Assembly (NCBI RefSeq): GCF_004664715.2
Contig: NC_051083.1
Coordinates: 114,524,534-114,588,533, forward strand
Source of the DNA: Peromyscus leucopus
Lineage: Eukaryota; Chordata; Mammalia; Rodentia; Cricetidae
Direction of reading: 5' to 3'
DNA: 64,000 nucleotides
A model generated the notes under the pieces. The model searched no databases, was not told the DNA's origin, and saw only the letters and a list, made by a program, of their open reading frames with translations. Positions 35,225 to 46,300 of this stretch are shown piece after piece. The position numbers were made by a program, and so were the translations under genes. Each line of letters begins with the position of its first letter. Position 1 is the first letter of the stretch.

Positions 35225-35400
35225 AGTAGCTTAATGCAGTAGAAACAACATCCAAGTAGGAGCCTTGAGATCTGGGTTCAAATCTAGACTCTAAAGCTAA
35301 CCATTGTATGGTATTATGTGAATCATTTAATGTTTCTGGGTCTCAGTTTTCCCACATATCAAACAAAGACATCAAGCTAAAGGTTTCAAAACATCCCATC
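35225..35400 (+). mobile_element. MIR relic, plus strand
   Basis: 'gagccttgagatctgggttc', 'aaatctagactctaaagc' and 'tttctgggtctcagttttcc' follow MIR in sense. Confidence 0.75.
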
Positions 35401-36904
35401 CAGTTCCACCACTTTATTATTCTATTAAGTAAGTTACATCTCATGAATCACCATAAATGTTTCGCTGTTGGAGATAACTTATACCATAAGTAACTCAAGA
35501 AATAAATTCTCCCATACAATACACCCTTGATACATTAGATCTGCTAAAGAAAGGATTTAAAAAAAAAAAAAAACCTTTTGTGATAGCAAATGGAGCTGGC
35601 AGTAGTCTTTGAACTCTCCTTCACCATCAGCCAAAGAGAAACTTCACTTAATCTTCACTAAAAATGACAGTCTGCAAGGATTTTGGACCTCCAGGTCGAG
35701 GCTAAGTTGGCAAGAACTAAATGGAGAGAAAACCATTTTACAGGGTCACTGCTAAGCCCAGAATCATGGGATTTCTGAAGAAAGTGTTTATGGGTGACTA
35801 AATCAAAGGCCTCAGTTAGGTCAATAAAAACGGTTCTAATAATGTAAAAGTCTCATATATTGTTTCTGAAATACTACTGGTGATTTAAGTAAAGCTGAAC
35901 TGAGGGAAAAGCTATGTGAAATGTAACTAGACTATAGAGAATTCAGTTTCCCAGGGGAAACCTCCCCATTAACTTTGATAAGACATAGAATCACAAGGAG
36001 CATATGCAGCCCTTTGACCGTACAATGCATAATGTCGAATTGATCAGTGAGTCATTAGAAAGAATGAACACATTTACACGACTTACTTGGTCCCCTATAA
36101 GAGCTCCAGTCAGCTCAATGAGCAACTGTTCAGGTCTTGAGATTTTACAGTCATATCTCTCCAGAGCAGTTCCTGGCTTGCTTCCCTCTGCCTGCTGCCT
36201 TCCCAGGTGACTCCCTATTGTCATGTTTGACATAGAAGCAATGATAAGCCACACTCCTAGCTGCTTTGTCGAAGCTCTAAAGAGCAACTGAGCAAAAGGA
36301 GGTTAATGATAGTGTCTCCTTGTGTTTGCCATTGACAGTGATGGAATTCCCAGAGAGCTCATTTTTCTCCAGAGTTACTTTATTTTATTTTAGAAAAGTA
36401 GACAAAGAAAAATGGATAGAGGCTAAGGCAGAGGAAGAAAAGAGTTAGCTATTTATTTAGTTATATCTCTGTGTTATTTTTCTCATGGCATGCTGTTTGT
36501 GTTTTTAAATCATATGAAATTATTATGCTTTTGGTGAGTATGCTATATGACTTCACGGATGGCTTTTATAACTGACCAATAATAAAAATACACAAGTATC
36601 TGAATTATCATTATCACAGAACTGGAAAAGGAAGTAACATATATGGCAGATTAATGCAAAGAAATATTAAGATAGAAATGAGAGAGTTGGCGTTTAAAAG
36701 TGGATACTTAATTCACTTTTTATTATAAATTATTGGGATCAAAAAGAGAACTCCAGAGGCTAATGAGTTTTCATTAGTGCATTTCTTCTAACCTTGTCCA
36801 CTGGTTTCTCTATTTCTTCACACAACAGGTCTTTGGAATGGCTTCTTTCATTAGCTTATAATTCTCTATGCCAAAATCTCATCTACAGAGTAACAGAAAT
36901 GAAA
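35401..36904. other. Unique sequence, no confident gene
   Basis: About 1.5 kb with an A-run at about 35558-35573. A minus-strand frame (35991-36287, 98 codons) contains a GTAAGT but no matching acceptor or known domain, so I do not call an exon. Confidence 0.5.
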
Positions 36905-37140
36905 TCTACAACTTGTGATGTAGCACAATTGATACAGTGTTTGCCTAGTACACACAAAGCCCTAAGTTGCATCCCGAGCATAGCATAAAACAGGTATGAC
37001 ACCATACACCTGGAATATCAGCACTGGGGAGGTGAAAGCTGAGGCATTAGGAGTTCAAAGTCATCCTTAGCTATATAGAAAATTTGAAGCCAGCCTGGGA
37101 ATCAAGAAAGTCTGTCTTTGAAAAACAGAATTAGAAAGGA
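36905..37140 (+). mobile_element. B4 (ID-B1 composite) SINE
   Basis: An ID-like head (gatacagtgtttgcctagta; ttgcatcccgagca) is joined to a B1-like body (cctggaatatcagcactggg; gaagccagcctgggaatc). Confidence 0.75.
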
Positions 37141-37439
37141 AACCTGTCTATGAGGAGTTCTTAGTGTTGCCTTGAAGGGGCACAAATGCTTACTAACATG
37201 GCAGGTATGCCCAGCAAATTCATACAACCTAAGTTAGAGTACTTTGACACTCTTACTTTTAACCTTCATCTTCACAGCATGCTTGACAATAGTACCTAGA
37301 TATTGCATAGATATATTTGGGTTGGGAATACTCCTACTTAAGACAAGCTAAATAGTCTTTTGTGGGGGGAATACAACCCAGGACATCAACTTTCCTACAG
37401 CTGGGGATCTAACTCCAGGGGGTAGCGATCACAAAAAAT

Positions 37440-37669
37440 TCCAACTGTGGTTGCATAAACCTGTAATCTCTGTGCTGGGAGGCAGAGGCTAACTGTTTCT
37501 GGGGTTTCATTGTCCAGTCAGTGTAGCTAATTAGTAAGATTCAGGTTCTGCAAGAGACCTCAGCTCAAAAAATAAGGTAGAGAGCCTTAGAGGAAGACAT
37601 TTAGCATCACCCTCTTGGCTCCACACATTCATGTGTGGGCACACATTCATGCACACAAGAATATACTAC

Positions 37670-37672
<3 letters not shown>
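37440..37672 (+). mobile_element. B4/RSINE1-like SINE ending in a CA array
   Basis: 'cctgtaatctctgtgctggg', 'tccagtcagtgtagctaatt', 'agagacctcagctcaaaaaa' and 'caccctcttggctccacac' follow a rodent composite SINE; the tail expands into the CA run. Confidence 0.55.

Positions 37673-37716
<44 letters not shown>
37673..37716. repeat. (CA)n microsatellite
   Basis: Uninterrupted CA run at the tail of the preceding SINE. Confidence 0.97.
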
Positions 37717-37718
<2 letters not shown>

Positions 37719-39589
37719 ACGTCACTTTCTTTCCTTTTTTGCTTCATGTATTCATTTTATTCACACATATCACAGCCACATCTCACAACAGGAATAAGTT
37801 CTGAGAAATGCATTAAGAGATGTCATGTATCAGTATCATAGTACGTACCTGCACAAACACAAATGGTGTAAATCAATGATTCAGTGTGGACATGAAGCAG
37901 TCAAGAGACACAATGACTGCTATTAAATTGGATTTATGCCTGCCACAACACAGCCTACCCCAAGCCCTTTCTTTGTCAAGGAGATGCACATTTTTAATAA
38001 GAAAAATACAGTCCAAAATAGATATATTTAATATACAATCAGCAATAGCCAATAATTAGGATTACCATTCCACTTTTTCTTATATGAAACCCAAAAATAC
38101 ACTGCCCAACAGAAACCCTAAGAATTAATGTTACTGTTTACAATTATTTTAAATTAATCCTGAAAATACAAAAAGCCCGTGAATAGTTTTGGGCTTTTAA
38201 TTTGGAAAACATCATATAAAGTCATGGGGTATGAATTTTAGCATTTAGACACTTAGAGTGGCATCACACAACTGTTTTATAAGAGAATACAGTGCTTTGC
38301 CTCCATGAACTTACTCTTGGATGCCAACAAAGTCTGCTAAATCACACACACAATTGCAGAGTGGGAATCCTAGTCTGTTTTGTAGAGTATATTCTATTTG
38401 TTTGCGTCTATTACTCTATCAGACTAAAAGGCGGAGATACAGAAACAAAGATTCCTCCTTGTTCTAAATATTTGGCATTCTGTTAGATACATGCAGAGGC
38501 TAAAAAATAAACACAATGTAGTGGGAGAGTGAGACACCTTGGCTTAGGTCAGTGTCCTTTAGGTTGGTACTTCAAAGGTTGGAAGCATGTTGATTCGAGC
38601 TCACTTCCTGTCCTGATTCACTCTAATATGTCAATTGCTTCCGTGATGGTGTATGTTACCGCTAAATAAGCTGTTTCAAGGCTAGAAAGGAAGGTGCAGC
38701 AGTATTCCTAAGGGCCTATGTTATTACCAGCCTTCCCTAGGTAGGATCTTTGCTATTGTTCCTGGTCTGTGACTGACAAGCCACTGCACAACAGATGGTA
38801 AAAAAAAAAAAAAGGACTAAACTTTAAGTTAATAACCATCACTAACCCATATTAAGCCTCCCTTTGAATCAACAGGAACTGTGAAATCTGAGTCAACATT
38901 TCTGCTGAAGGTCAACAAAGCAGGGTCTTCTTGGGAGAGGCAGCATTTACTGCCTTTCTTAGCATACATACACCAAGCAAGAATACATCAAGCAGAAGAT
39001 AATAGTGCATCACTAATGCAGCAATTGCCATAGGACGCTTTCCTTCTCCTCAATTAAACAGTTAACAGGGAGCTGGGATTTGCACAAAGAAAAAATTCCT
39101 TCCTCCTCCTCCTCCCCTTGTTCCAGTTTGATTTATGCATAGCCCCTGGAGACACAAATTAATGTTTTCATAGACTAAAAGCCCCAGGTGTTTTTGGGAA
39201 ACCAATGACAAAGCTTAACTAAGGCTCACACATGCAAACATAAAGCCTCCATGATTACTAAGCTGGGCATTACAAAGCTGGCTCCTCACTCTAGGGTCTA
39301 AGGCCAGACTTATTGACTCTCTGATCCAGACAGGCTAGCCTGAATATACATACTACAGGGCTAATTTAGTACAGCCCAAGGCATTGTGGATTATGAGTAG
39401 ACAAATGCCTTTAACAGAACTGAGAAAGATACACAGTTCTAACAATACGAACCCACAATTCATCATTTATTAATACTCAGCATAAGAATTAGACATCTAT
39501 AAAACCCCATTTCTTATGCAGCTTACCTTGTCAATGGTAAGAAATCAGAAAATTAGGGAGTTCAAAGAAATACTGAAAGAAATTCAGCA
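37717..39589. other. Repeat-poor unique sequence
   Basis: About 1.9 kb with only a short A-run (about 38802) and a CTC/CTT-rich spot near 39100. No gene or named repeat. 39120-39250 contains clustered AT-rich homeodomain-like and forkhead-like words but no proof of function. Confidence 0.5.
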
Positions 39590-40723
39590 TGCTCTACACG
39601 GTCTGAAATTAACCACCCCCACCATCAAATTCCACTCTCTAGGAAGCAGACGGTTCACATTTCCTATTGCCACTTCCTCTCTCCTCATCTGTGTCTTAAG
39701 GACTGCATTCAGGATTCTATCCACAGCATTTTACTGATACAACTGAAAAGGTCACTGCCACTTGCTTGCCAAAGCTGGTTATCAATGTTTAGGCCTTACC
39801 TTACTCTTAACTGTGGCACCAAAGTCTATCAATCAAGTTCTGCATTCTTGAAACTCTATCCCCTTGCCTTCTTTAATACATGCTGACCCTTTGCTGCTTC
39901 TTACTTGGTTTCTTTGATGGACAGTGTTTCCTGGTGTTCCATTTTTATGGGTCTTGTATTCTTATTCTACATTCAGAGGTTTTAGACCTGGACATCATAA
40001 AGGAGCATGCTTCAAGAAGTCTGTGGACTTTCTTGAAACTATGTATAGAGAAGTGCATACAAATTTTATGGAGGGGGGAGGGACTACAGTTGTCAAGTAC
40101 ATAAATGAGTGTGAAACAAAATAAAGAACAAGGGAAATTGATTGCCAACTGACTATGATGGGTCCCCCAACTTCAAATCATCTCTTTCTAAATGCTGATA
40201 ATTCCAAACTGATATCTTTTGTCACAATTACTCTCAATGTGGACCTCTTATAGTGTGGTAGATCAAGAATCTTTGCTTGTGCGCTCTACATCTTCTATCC
40301 TCTACCTCATTCTCCACATTCAATCACCAGAGTCCTGATGTTTATCTTCTATTTCAAATGTGGATCTTTCTCCCTGTACCCATCATCTTAAGGAAGGCGA
40401 ACAATTTAAATAACCTCCTCACATGTCTTTCTGTCACCAACCAACTCACAGTTTCAGGCAGAGTGACAGTTCTAAAGCAAAAAAAATTGATCTTTCACTC
40501 TCAACTTCAAAACTCTTGATTTATTTCTTGATTTTGGATCACACACCCTCAAAGTTGCTGGCATGGCAAACAAGGTCCTTCATTGTCTAGCTCCTTCTCA
40601 CCTGTATAGTTTGTCCATACTCTGTAGCTTGTCAACCTCTTAACAATCCACTCAGTCTTTAACTACTCTATATCCTCTAGGAGAATCCGTGGCCCCATCT
40701 GCTTCGTTGTGGGGAAGAATGCA
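39590..40723 (+). mobile_element. L2 relic, broken
   Basis: L2-like phrases occur in order: 'tgaaaaggtcactgccactt', 'aaaggtccttcattgtctag' (as 'caaggtccttcattgtctag'), 'agctccttctcacctgtata'. The block at about 39965-40095 does not fit and may be an older unnamed insertion. The L2 is cut by LTR-A and resumes near 41760. Confidence 0.55.
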
Positions 40724-40729
40724 CCCGAG

Positions 40730-41682
40730 TGTTGCGGAATATTATTTTAAGGTGTGCTACTTTTGTTTATGTTGCATTTGTTTAACTCTGTGAGGCTGTG
40801 TTACTGTGCCCATCTAAAATGCCTGATGGTCTAATAAAGAACTGAATGGCCAATAGCAAGGCAGGAGAAAGGATAGGCAGGGATGGCAAGTAGAGAGAAT
40901 AAATAGAAGGAGAAATCTGGGAGAGGAGAGAAATAGCTAGAGAAGGGGGAGAACTCCTGTAGTGATATTTTGAACAAATAAAATTTACCTGAAGATCAGA
41001 GGACAGAACAAGCCACTAGATTAAATATAGAGGCCAGGCAGTGGGGGGCACACACCTTTAATCCTAGCACTTGGGAGGCAGAGGCAGAGATCCCTGGATT
41101 TCTGTGAGTTCAAGGCCACACTAGGCTACATGAGATTAATCCACTCTAAAAGATAAACAGCCAGGCAGTGGTGGCTCACAACTTTAATCCCAGCACTTGG
41201 GTTCACACACCTTTAATCGCAGCACTAGGAACATTGAAACAGGAAGTGATACAGCTGGACAGAGAAAGGAATATAAGGTGGGAGGAGACAGGAGCTCTGG
41301 CTCTTTCAAGCTGAGGAGTTGGTGAGGTAAGAGGTGGTGGCTGTGGCTTGTTCTGCTTCTCTGATCTTTCAGCATTCACCCCAATACCTGGCTCTGGGTT
41401 TGTATTAAGACCAATTAGGATTCGTGCAACAGACTCCAGGGGCCAGCCACCCAGCTACACAACCAGCAACAGAGTAAGAAAGAAAGGTATACAAAAATTG
41501 AGAAAGGTAAAAGCCCAGAGGAAAAAGACAGACTGGTCAATTTAAAGTTAAGAAAAGCAGGCAAAAAAAAAAAAAGCCAAGCTAAGGCCAGACATTCATA
41601 ATTAAGAATAAGCCTCCACGTGTGATTTATTTGGAAGCTGGGTGGCAGGCCCCCCAAAAAAGTAAAAGAAAATCAAACAACA
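40730..41682 (+). mobile_element. Solo LTR of family A, carrying a nested LTR-B
   Basis: Starts TGTTGCGG and ends CAAACAACA. The 6-bp flanks are CCCGAG (40724-40729) and CCTGAG (41683-41688), a duplication with one CpG-type change. AATAAA occurs at about 40831. It has the same family text as 43043 and 45785, but lacks a segment of about 50 bp near 40770, probably lost between TTTGTTTATG repeats. No internal retroviral sequence accompanies it, so it is a recombined solo LTR. Six-base duplications are typical of ERVK-class integration. Confidence 0.9.
40958..41431 (+). mobile_element. LTR of family B nested in LTR-A
   Basis: 474 bp, TGTAGTG to GCAACA, inserted between AACTCC (40952-40957) and GACTCC (41432-41437). 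It carries two or three B1-like pieces in sense (gccaggcagtggtggctcac; acctttaatcctagcactt). The U3/R/U5 layout is not resolved. A 'ccccaatacctggctctgg' box near the 3' end is shared by the other copies. Confidence 0.88.
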
Positions 41683-41759
41683 CCTGAGGCTTTTTTTGTT
41701 TTGCTTTTACCATGATATGTAGAGCAGTTTATGGAGAAATAAGTCAGTTGTCTGCTGTG

Positions 41760-42090
41760 CATTTAAATCCAAGGAATTGGGATATAATCACATGAGCTTG
41801 AAATACCCTCTCTACCTTGGCTTGGGAAACCTTTGCTAAAAAGCCATCTCTAGACTCTAAGTCTTCACTAGGAATGCCTCTTATATACTCGGATCATATC
41901 ATATACTTGCTATGTAAACATCATTCTATGTTGTGATTGCCGGTTCTTTTTCTTCTGATCCCCACTGAAGTTTGGCAGATGAACTATAAACTCCTTATTT
42001 CAAGGACTATATGGTACAGGAACACAAAGCACAATGCCTGGCACATCATTGTTTGTCAACAGATATGAGATAAATAATTTAATAAATTAC
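41760..42090 (+). mobile_element. L2 relic, 3' end
   Basis: 'gagcttgaaataccctctct', 'gaactataaactccttattt', 'aatgcctggcacatcattg' and a terminal 'aataaattac' match an L2 3' end. Probably the continuation of the element at 39590. Confidence 0.65.
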
Positions 42091-42189
42091 TGAGTAGGTA
42101 GAAACTCATGACTTTTCCCATACACTCTTAATAGCCACAGTCTTTGCCTTCATCTAGTATTGGAAAGAAATAAATAGATTATAGAAATC

Positions 42190-42300
42190 AACTGGCTTAG
42201 GAATGAAATTTTAGGGCTTCATGTTCCTCATTTGTATGACTAAGGATAAGTTCTCTATGTTTCGTCCTATCTTGGAAATTCTGTAATGTTCAGTTTTATT
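42190..42300 (+). mobile_element. MIR relic, plus strand
   Basis: 'gggcttcatgttcctcattt' then 'gtatgactaaggataag' follows the MIR core in sense. Confidence 0.55.
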
Positions 42301-42509
42301 GCCATATGTAAATTTCATCTTCCAAACCATTTCACCTCTTTTCCTACCTGACTTTCTGTCATCCTAATAGCACTGTGACAATCTGGTTTAGATACTTGAA
42401 AAAAAGTTGAGTAAAGGCCAAGTATATATATATTTTTGTATACATGTGAGAGAAAAGAAAAGATAGACATGAGAGAAAGAGAGCACAACTTCGAAGGAAA
42501 GACAGAGGT

Positions 42510-42930
42510 GAGTAAGGACGGAGGGAGTATGATTCATTTCTGTTGCTGTAATCAAAATACACTAACAAAAAGCATCTTAGGAGCAAGGGCTTATTTAGCT
42601 TACAATTCCAGGATACCTGGAATTACAAGGAAGTCTAGAGAGGAATTAGAAACAGCTAGTCAGTTTACCTCACACCCACTGTCAAAAGCAGAAAGAAATA
42701 CATGCAGGCACTCATACTTCTCACTCAACTTTCTTTTTTAACTCTTAAACAGTTCAGAGCCCAGCCTATGAAATGATATCACTCACATTCAGGGTGGGTC
42801 TTCCTAACTCAGTTAAACCAATTAAGAAAATCTCTCACGGACAAACATGATTATGACAATTCCTCATTGAGACCGTTCCCAGGTAATTCTAGATTGTGGC
42901 AGTTGACAATTAAAACTAATTATCACAGGA
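42510..42930 (+). mobile_element. Unclassified rodent dispersed repeat (type U)
   Basis: 'catttctgttgctgtaatca' near the start, 'gggcttatttagcttacaat', and 'gtggcagttgacaattaaaa' near the end. This layout is shared with 48815-49410 and 55957-56350. I recognise the family as common in rodents but cannot name it. Confidence 0.55.
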
Positions 42931-43042
42931 ATATGGGGGTAAAGACAGAGGGAAATGTCTTTAAAACCAAAACATTTCTATCTTTTGTAAAAATGAAGTT
43001 AAGGTCCAATTTTAAGAAGTTCACAAAGTTGAATTAGTTTAT

Positions 43043-43923
43043 TGTTGTAGAATATGGGTTTAAGAAGTGTTACATTTGTTTATGCTGTGGAACATTTGAT
43101 GCAAAGATGTGTTGTATTCTTTTATGTTGCATTTGTTTAACTCTGTGAAGCTGTGTCAGTTTGCCTGTCTAAAACACCTGATGTTCTAATAAAGAACTGA
43201 ATGGTCAATAGCAAGGCAGGAGAAAGGATAGGCAGGGCTGGCAAACAGAGAGAATAAAGAGAAAGAAAGATCAAGGAACAAGAAAAGAAGGGGCCAGCCA
43301 CCCAGCTGCCACGGAGTAGAGTGGAAGTAAGATTATAGAAGTAAGAAAAGGAAAAAGCCCAGAGGCAAAAGGTAGACAGGATAATTTAAGTTAAGAAAAG
43401 CTGGCTAGAATCACGCCAAGCTAAGGCCACGCATTCATAAGGCATAATAAGCTTCCCTGCATGTGATTTACTTGGGAGCTGGGTAGCGGGCCCCCACTGC
43501 TATGGATATCACTCTATATAAATAAAACACTGATGGCCAGTGACCAGACAGGAAGTATAGGCAGGACAAAGAGAGAGGAGAATTGGGGAAACAGGAAGAA
43601 GGAGGAGAGACACTGCAGCCACTGCTAGGACAAGCAGCATGTAAGACGCCAGTAAGCCACCAGCCATGTGGCAAGGTATAGATTTATAGAAATGGGTTAA
43701 TTTAAGATATATGAACAGTTAACAAGAAGCCTGCCACGGCCATACAGTTTGTAAGCAATATAAGTCTCTATGTTTACTTGGTTGGGTCTGAGCTACTGTG
43801 GGACTGGCAGGTGACAAAGATTTGCCCTGACTGTGGGCAAGGCAGGAAAACTCTAGCTACACCCCACAAAGATAAAAGAACCAAAAGAGTAAAAAAAGCA
43901 AAGAGTAAAAAACAACCAAAACA
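43043..43923 (+). mobile_element. 5' LTR-A of the provirus, split by LTR-C
   Basis: Starts TGTTGTAG; AATAAA is at about 43189; ends ACCAAAACA. About 517 bp once the nested LTR-C (43498-43861) and one copy of its duplication are removed. It clearly differs from the 3' LTR at many positions, so the insertion is not recent. Confidence 0.85.
43498..43861 (+). mobile_element. LTR of family C nested in the 5' LTR-A
   Basis: 364 bp, TGCTATGG to GCTACA, flanked by CCCCAC at 43492-43497 and 43862-43867. It contains TATATAAATAAA near its start (about 43514) and 'acttggttgggtctgag' near its end. The same family occurs complete at 54636-55017 and as a remnant at 51375. Confidence 0.93.
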
Positions 43924-43926
43924 TTT

Positions 43927-43945
43927 TGGCATACCAACATGGGTC
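43927..43945 (+). promoter_or_regulatory. tRNA primer-binding-site-like sequence
   Basis: TGGCATACCAACATGGGTC lies 3 bases after the 5' LTR. It resembles the lysine-tRNA PBS of ERVK elements (TGGCGCCCAACGTGGG) after CpG decay and a one-base shift. The position is exactly right; the tRNA assignment is inference. Confidence 0.65.
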
Positions 43946-44807
43946 ATGTTTCCATAGGGCCAGAGAAAGCTTTGGAAAAAAAAAGAGGCTATGGCTCCTT
44001 TAAGAGTTTCTGCAGTACAGTGAGCCCTTGGGAAGATAGTTTGTTGAGTAGGAACAAAAAGCTACATACACTTGCAAGCATCAGCATTCTAGAGCTCTAG
44101 GAAGGGTGAATGCAGGTCTCAGTCACAAACCTCTAACCAGGACATGAGCTTTAGACTTGGCTTTCCTGACATAAGAAGCAGATGGAGCCAGCCACCAAAG
44201 CCACACAGAGGTCCTAGCCTTACCACTTAGCAGTTTTTTGCTCATGCAGACAAAAAAAGCTAAAAGATATGCAATAAAAGAGATCCAGACAGAAAAACTT
44301 GTAAACAGGTTCCAGTGTGTTTTATAATGTGCATAGGCTTAAGAAAGAAAAGATGGGTATACAAAGTCATAGAAAGAAACAAATTGTTTGAAAGAAAGTT
44401 AAGTCTTTAAAGAGATAGTAAAAGTAATATAAAAGAAAAAAAATCACGTAAAGATGGGAAATACACAGAAAGTCTGGACCATGTATAGTATTGTGTTGAC
44501 TTTGAATGTTTTGATTACTGATGGGCAAGAGACAGCTGCTTGGAGACATGGGATTGTTAGCAGGTCTGCAAAATTGAATCAACCTAAATACTTTAGGGTT
44601 ATTTTAACTTTAAAAAATAAGTCAAAATTGCATTTGTCAAATGGAAGTCAAAATGCTTTGGAGAAGAGATTTTGCTTTTGTTTCCCTAAGAAACAAGCGG
44701 CTGTGGCAAGGTTAGCCATTTAGGCAAGAAACAGATTTTGCTTTGACTGCTTGACTGTGTGCTATCCAGACTGGATATGCAGGACCCATAGGAAACTGAC
44801 TGCTGAA

Positions 44808-44990
44808 TTTGCCAAAACAAGGTGGGACAGTCCTTTGAGATTTCTGTTTCACAGAAGAGTCTGCCAGACATTCTGCAGGACACAGAACAGTGACTGACAA
44901 ACTTTGCCAATACAAGGCAGGATAGTTCTTCATTTCCTGCTTCAATGAAAAGTCTGCCAGATATTCTAGGCCTACAGACTGAAAATGGAT
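44808..44990 (+). repeat. Two tandem ~95-bp units inside provirus A
   Basis: Unit 1 starts TTTGCCAAAACAAGG at 44808 and unit 2 starts TTTGCCAATACAAGG at 44903; both contain 'agtctgccaga(c/t)attct'. A partial third relative lies just upstream (about 44777-44807). Confidence 0.85.
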
Positions 44991-45260
44991 GCTGCAATGT
45001 TACAGAGAAACTTTGGGTGACTGTTCAGGCAGCCAAATGTCTATTGTTAGGTAATATTACATCCCTCTGGGTCTTTGATGGAGTTGAAGACTAAATAATT
45101 AGAGTTTCAGTTTTTCCTTAGTTATGATAGAAGTAAATTAGGTACAAAATTTTGAAGTCACTAAGATTGAATGGATGGTGGAATGTTTTCTCTGAATTTG
45201 CTAAATACAAATGGACTGAATATTATAAATAATTCTTACTTAATAACTGTTTTTGTGGTG

Positions 45261-45734
45261 TGTAGCATGAATCTTAAAAATTCTCATTAATAAAATCAAA
45301 CCTGAGCCAGGTATTGGGGTGAACGCTGGAAGATCAGAGAGACAGAACAGGCCACAGCCACCTCACCTCGCCAGTTCCTCAGCTGATCCTGTTTCCTCAG
45401 ACTGGAAGCCTCTGAGTCCTCATCCAGAATGAATCTCAGCTGAACTGCTGCACCAAAGCCTGAAACCTTAACCAGCTAAAAGCTTCTAGTTTCTGGTCTT
45501 CATGATATTAAAGACTCACTCCCTGGGATTAAAGGCATGTGTCACCATGCTTGGCTCTTTCCAATGTGGCCTTGAACTCACAGAGATCCAGAGGGATTTC
45601 TACCTCTGGAATGCTAGGATTAAAAATGTGAGTGCCACCATTTTCTAGCCTTTGTATCTAGTGGCTGTTCTGTCTCTGACCCCACATAAGTTTATTAGGG
45701 TGCACAATATTTTGGGGAACACAATACCACCACA
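45261..45734 (-). mobile_element. LTR of family B, minus strand, nested in provirus A
   Basis: 474 bp on the minus strand, flanked by GTGGTG (45255-45260) and GTTGTG (45735-45740), one mismatch in six. It contains the shared 'ccaggtattggggtgaacg' box in complement and B1-like pieces (gggattaaaggcatgtgtca). Solo: no internal sequence with it. Confidence 0.85.
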
Positions 45735-45771
45735 GTTGTGTATAGTTAAAACCTTTCATTTTTATTTAGAC

Positions 45772-45784
45772 AAAAAGAGGGAAA
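45772..45784 (+). promoter_or_regulatory. Polypurine tract of provirus A
   Basis: AAAAAGAGGGAAA directly abuts the TG of the 3' LTR, the expected site for plus-strand priming. Confidence 0.85.
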
Positions 45785-46300
45785 TGTTGCAGAATATTAT
45801 TTTAAGATGAGTTACATTTGTTTATGCTGTGGAATATTTGTTCAAAGATGCAAAGATGTGTTGCATTATTTTATGTTGCTTTTGTTGAACTCTGCAAAAC
45901 TATGTTACTTTGCCTGTCTAAAACACTGGATGGTCTAATAAAGAGCTGAATGGCCAATAGCAAGGCAGAGAAAGGATAGGTGGGACTGGCAGGTAGAGAG
46001 AATAAAGAGAAGGAAAGATCAAGGAACAAGAAAAGAAGAGGCCAGTCACCCAGCCAGCCATGGAGTAAGAGTGAAAGTAAGATTACAGAAGAAAGAAAAA
46101 GAAAAAGCCTAGATGCAAAAAGTAGATAGGATAATTTAAGAAAAACTGACTAGAATCAAGTCAAGCTAAGATCAGGCATTCATAAGAAATAATAAGCCTC
46201 CATGTGTGATTTATTTGGGAGCTGGGTGACAGACCTCCCAAAGAGTAAAGAGCCAAAAGAGTAAAAGATCCAAAAGAGGAAAAGAACAACAACAACAACA
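45785..46300 (+). mobile_element. 3' LTR-A of the provirus
   Basis: 516 bp, TGTTGCAG to AACAACAACA, followed by the GTTTAT duplication. AATAAA at about 45938. It is the least interrupted LTR-A copy in the window. Confidence 0.92.

Larger units (their letters stand above)
43924..45784 (+). mobile_element. Internal region of provirus A, non-coding
   Basis: Begins with the PBS-like site. A purine-rich leader follows, then a tandem repeat of about 95 bp (44808-44990) and AT-rich sequence, and it ends in the polypurine tract. LTR-B is inserted at 45261-45734. No retroviral protein motif is visible in any frame. Confidence 0.8.
43043..46300 (+). mobile_element. Gene-less ERVK-like provirus, family A, with a 6-bp duplication
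   Basis: Two LTR-A copies in the same orientation bound an internal region with a PBS-like site at 43927 and a polypurine tract at 45772. GTTTAT occurs immediately outside both ends (43037-43042 and 46301-46306), a perfect 6-bp target duplication, so the whole 3.26-kb unit integrated as one. After subtracting the nested LTR-C and LTR-B it was about 2.4 kb. No gag, pro, pol or env frame is present; the longest internal frame is about 103 codons. It must have been mobilised in trans. Size and lack of genes recall the mys-type elements of Peromyscus, but I cannot confirm that. Confidence 0.9.

Noticed and set aside
35991..36287. Possible exon on the minus strand ending at a GTAAGT
   Set aside because: The exon-side bases fit poorly, no acceptor with a branch point and pyrimidine tract was seen in register, and I know no matching protein.
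39965..40095. A named DNA transposon fragment inside the L2
   Set aside because: Similarity to an old hAT-like repeat is only a vague impression; not enough to call.
44686..44997. 103-codon minus-strand frame as a retroviral gene of provirus A
   Set aside because: Antisense to the element and built on the 95-bp tandem units; no gag, pol or env motif.
45255..45740. LTR-B at 45261 as one of the provirus LTRs
   Set aside because: It is in the opposite orientation, belongs to another family and has its own flanking 6-bp duplication; it is a later insertion.
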